This document shows positions 4,816 through 7,269 of a stretch of DNA of 7,269 nucleotides, piece by piece; within the stretch, counting starts at the first letter, position 1; every line of letters starts with the position of its first letter. The translations under genes and the position numbers were made by a program. The stretch comes from Bacteroidales bacterium (GTDB lineage: Bacteria; Bacteroidota; Bacteroidia; Bacteroidales; UBA932): positions 1 through 7,269 of the forward strand of contig JAIKYL010000215.1 of NCBI GenBank assembly GCA_024683255.1, in the 5' to 3' direction. Under the pieces are notes generated by a model. It had not been told where the DNA came from. It saw only the letters and a program-made list of their open reading frames with translations, and ran no database searches.

Positions 4816-7049
4816 TAACACTTAACCCTAATGGAGTTTATCTCCTCGATGGCAAGACCATCGCTTCGGAGGGCTCTATCGGCAAGGACGAGGCCCGCGA
4901 GAACACCATTACCTATCAGATTCTGCGGAAGCACGATGTGAACGGTTCCAAAGGCAAGAACCTGAACATCCGTTTTGACGCAATGGTTTCCCATGACATT
5001 ACGTATGTGGGTATCATTCAGACGGCCCGCGCCAGCGGACTGGAGAAGTTCCCGCTGCCGTATGCCATGACCAACTGCCACAATTCGCTGTGCGCCGTGG
5101 GTGGCACCATCAATGAGGACGACCATGTGTTCGGCCTATCTGCCGCCAAGAAGTACGGTGGTATCTATGTGCCTGCCAATCAGGCGGTTATCCATCAGTA
5201 TGCGCGCGAGGCCCTTACGGCTTGCGGCAACATGATTCTTGGATCCGACTCCCATACGCGTTATGGTTCGCTGGGCAACATGGGTGTTGGCGAAGGCGGC
5301 GGTGAGCTGGTGAAGCAGCTGCTGGAGAACACCTGGGACATCAATGCGCCGGAGGTGGTGCTGGTGTGGCTGGAGGGTAAGCCGCGCCGGGGTATCGGCC
5401 CGCACGATGTGGCCATCTCCCTGGTGAAGGCTGTGTTCGAGAGCGGCTTTGTAAAGAACAAGGTGCTGGAGTTCGCAGGTCCCGGCGTTGCCAATCTGCC
5501 GATAGATTTCCGTAACGGCATTGATGTGATGACCACCGAAACCACTTGTCTGTCAAGTATTTGGATTACGGACGAGGAGGTGAAGAAGTACTTCGAGATG
5601 CACAATCGGCCGGAGGCTTACAAGAAGCTGGAGCCGGGCAAGGTGACGTATTACGATGCCATGATCACCATCGACCTGAGCAAGCAGGAGAGCATGATTG
5701 CGCTGCCGTACCATCCGTCCAACGCGGTTTCTATCCATGAGTTGCAGGAGAATCCGGAGAAGGTGCTCAAGGCCATTGAGGAAGACACCAAGAAGCGTTT
5801 TGGAGAGAAGGTGCATCCGGATCTTATGTCCAAGATCCGCGGCGGCAAGGTGTATGCCGATCAGGGCATCATCGCCGGCTGCTCGGGTGGTACTTATGAT
5901 AACCTGAGCGAGGCTGCCACCATCCTCAAGGGCAAATCCATCGGCAACGATTACTTTACCATGAGCGCTTATCCGCAGAGCACGCCCGTGTATCTGGCCA
6001 CTACGCGCAATCACATTGCCGAAGAGCTGCTGGAGGCCGGTGTGGTCATTAAGCCCGCCTTCTGCGGACCTTGCTTCGGCGCAGGTGACGTGCCGTCCAA
6101 CAACGGCCTTTCCATCCGCCACACCACCCGTAATTTCCCCAACCGCGAAGGTTCCAAGCCCGGTCAGGGACAGATTTCCATGGTGGCGCTGATGGACGCC
6201 CGCAGCATTGCCGCAACCGCTGCCAACGGCGGCTGCATCACTGCTGCCACGGATATCGAATACGAAGATACGCACAAGCCCTATCAGTTTGACGGCCGCA
6301 TTTACGAGAAGCGCATCTATCAGGGTTTTGGCAAGGCCATGCCCGAGGAGCCGCTCCGTTACGGTCCCAACATCAAGGACTGGCCGGTGATGCCCGCCAT
6401 GCAGGAGAACATGCTGCTGGAGCTGGCTGCCGTGATTCACGATCCGGTGACCACCACCGACGAACTCATTCCTTCCGGAGAGACCTCCAGCTACCGTTCC
6501 AACCCGCTGAAGCTCAGCGAATTCGCCCTGAGCCGCCGCGTGCCGGAATATGTGGGACGCAGCAAGCGCATCCAGGAGGATGACCGCAACCGTCGCGCCG
6601 GACAGCTCACCGAGGACCTGAAGAAGGCCCTGGCGGTGGCAGGGACATCGGCCGATAATACTTCCTTCGGCTCCTGCGTCTTCGCCAACAAGCCCGGTGA
6701 CGGCAGCGCCCGTGAGCAGGCCGCTTCCTGCCAGAAGGTGCTGGGCGGCGACGCCAACATCTGCTACGAATACGCAACAAAGCGCTACCGCAGCAACTGC
6801 ATCAACTGGGGTATCGTCCCGTTCACCATCGGCAAGGATACGCCGTTTGAGTACGAGGTGGGGGACTATGTGTTCGTGCCCGGCATCCGCGAGGCCATCC
6901 TGGGCGGCAAGGAGGAAATTGATGCCCGCGTAATTACCCGCGACGGCCGCTCCACGCCCATCCACCTTTATTTCCAGAACCTCACTGCCGATGAGCGCCA
7001 GATCCTGGCCGACGGCTGTCTGATGAATTATTACAAAAACCGCAAATAA
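4812..7049 (+). CDS. Aconitase-family hydratase (YbhJ-like), probable aconitate hydratase
   Basis: A 745-residue [4Fe-4S] hydro-lyase that probably interconverts citrate and isocitrate in the cytoplasm. Cluster ligands are visible: C357 in [10 protein letters not shown] and C418/C421 in FCGPCFG, plus SDSHTRYG (145-152). The mobile C-terminal swivel part shows GSAREQAAS (631-639) and [17 protein letters not shown] (655-671). Sequence features such as [19 protein letters not shown] (87-105) and [11 protein letters not shown] (241-251) recall the YbhJ hydratase clade rather than the mitochondrial-like aconitase I remember from Bacteroides fragilis. Aconitase activity is inferred from icd lying 1 nt downstream. 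The start is ATG 4812, overlapping the citG stop as ATGA; a longer in-frame start at 4725 lies deep inside citG and adds an unconserved Gly/Arg-rich stretch, so it was not used. No insert is present. Confidence 0.9.
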   Translation: MITLNPNGVYLLDGKTIASEGSIGKDEARENTITYQILRKHDVNGSKGKNLNIRFDAMVSHDITYVGIIQTARASGLEKFPLPYAMTNCHNSLCAVGGTINEDDHVFGLSAAKKYGGIYVPANQAVIHQYAREALTACGNMILGSDSHTRYGSLGNMGVGEGGGELVKQLLENTWDINAPEVVLVWLEGKPRRGIGPHDVAISLVKAVFESGFVKNKVLEFAGPGVANLPIDFRNGIDVMTTETTCLSSIWITDEEVKKYFEMHNRPEAYKKLEPGKVTYYDAMITIDLSKQESMIALPYHPSNAVSIHELQENPEKVLKAIEEDTKKRFGEKVHPDLMSKIRGGKVYADQGIIAGCSGGTYDNLSEAATILKGKSIGNDYFTMSAYPQSTPVYLATTRNHIAEELLEAGVVIKPAFCGPCFGAGDVPSNNGLSIRHTTRNFPNREGSKPGQGQISMVALMDARSIAATAANGGCITAATDIEYEDTHKPYQFDGRIYEKRIYQGFGKAMPEEPLRYGPNIKDWPVMPAMQENMLLELAAVIHDPVTTTDELIPSGETSSYRSNPLKLSEFALSRRVPEYVGRSKRIQEDDRNRRAGQLTEDLKKALAVAGTSADNTSFGSCVFANKPGDGSAREQAASCQKVLGGDANICYEYATKRYRSNCINWGIVPFTIGKDTPFEYEVGDYVFVPGIREAILGGKEEIDARVITRDGRSTPIHLYFQNLTADERQILADGCLMNYYKNRK

Positions 7050-7050
7050 T

Positions 7051-7269
7051 ATGAAAAAGATTCAAATGACCACGCCGCTCGTCGAGATGGACGGCGACGA
7101 AATGACCAGAATCCTCTGGAAAATGATCAAGGATGAACTCATCCTCCCGTTCGTGGACCTGAAGACCGAGTATTACGACCTGGGCCTCCCGTACCGCGAC
7201 AAGACCTCCGACCAGGTAACCATCGACTCCGCCAACGCCACCAAGCGCCTGGGCGTGGCCGTCAAGTGC
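7051..7269 (+). CDS. icd: NADP-dependent isocitrate dehydrogenase, 3'-truncated by window edge
   Basis: The first 73 residues of an enzyme that oxidises isocitrate to 2-oxoglutarate with NADP+. The start [20 protein letters not shown] is followed by [27 protein letters not shown], a [16 protein letters not shown] segment and LGVAVKC. This is the signature of the dimeric, eukaryote-like (type II) isocitrate dehydrogenase family; the E. coli homodimeric type begins quite differently. The catalytic residues lie beyond the edge. The ATG follows the hydratase TAA by a single base, so the two genes are surely cotranscribed, giving two consecutive steps from citrate to 2-oxoglutarate. Confidence 0.95.
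   Translation, partial: MKKIQMTTPLVEMDGDEMTRILWKMIKDELILPFVDLKTEYYDLGLPYRDKTSDQVTIDSANATKRLGVAVKC

Noticed and set aside
5553..6965. A 470-codon open frame on the minus strand within the hydratase gene
   Set aside because: It is a by-product of GC-rich codon use opposite a clearly conserved aconitase-family gene, and its translation (low-complexity, Ala/Gly/His-rich) matches no family I recognise.

Overview
The window is a dense, all-plus-strand citrate-metabolism cluster, most likely from a Bacteroidota (Bacteroidales-like) genome. That placement is inferred from the eukaryote-like dimeric NADP-isocitrate dehydrogenase, the YbhJ-like aconitase-family hydratase beside it, a Bacteroides-type promoter (TTGG, 19 nt, TACCTTCG) and the general lack of Shine-Dalgarno sites. 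No ribosomal or other phylogenetic marker is present, so it stays an inference.

Layout: (1) 2-712, the 3' part of citE (citrate lyase beta, citryl-CoA lyase); (2) 709-2130, citF (citrate lyase alpha, CoA transferase), overlapping citE by ATGA; (3) 2131-2236, a gap with a terminator-like hairpin; (4) 2237-2845, citX (prosthetic-group transferase), probably starting at TTG; (5) 2846-2937, a gap with a candidate promoter; (6) 2938-4815, a citC-citG fusion (citrate lyase ligase plus triphosphoribosyl-dephospho-CoA synthase); (7) 4812-7049, an aconitase-family hydratase overlapping citG by ATGA; (8) 7051-7269, the 5' end of icd, 1 nt after the hydratase stop. citD (acyl carrier protein) would be expected just upstream and citrate synthase possibly downstream.

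Together the genes cover both fates of citrate: cleavage to acetate and oxaloacetate by CitDEF, which CitC, CitG and CitX mature, and oxidation to 2-oxoglutarate by aconitase and isocitrate dehydrogenase.

The striking part is not the genes but what is inserted in them. Three copies of a palindromic element lie inside the reading frames of citX, citC and citG. Each has an almost invariant 26-nt centre flanked by long self-complementary arms. All three are in the same orientation and codon phase, so each adds a similar peptide around SAKNYADAT at a place where the protein family has only a short loop. In the third copy the inner arm sequence is different yet still self-complementary, and it is shorter by exactly one codon on each side. 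A separate segment in citC (3856-3965) is framed by a perfect 14-bp inverted repeat and also looks like an insertion. The citX copy is preceded by yet another palindrome (2574-2594). No such insert is seen in citE, citF, the hydratase or icd. The pattern resembles the protein-coding Rickettsia palindromic elements, but the sequence is one I do not recognise as a named family.
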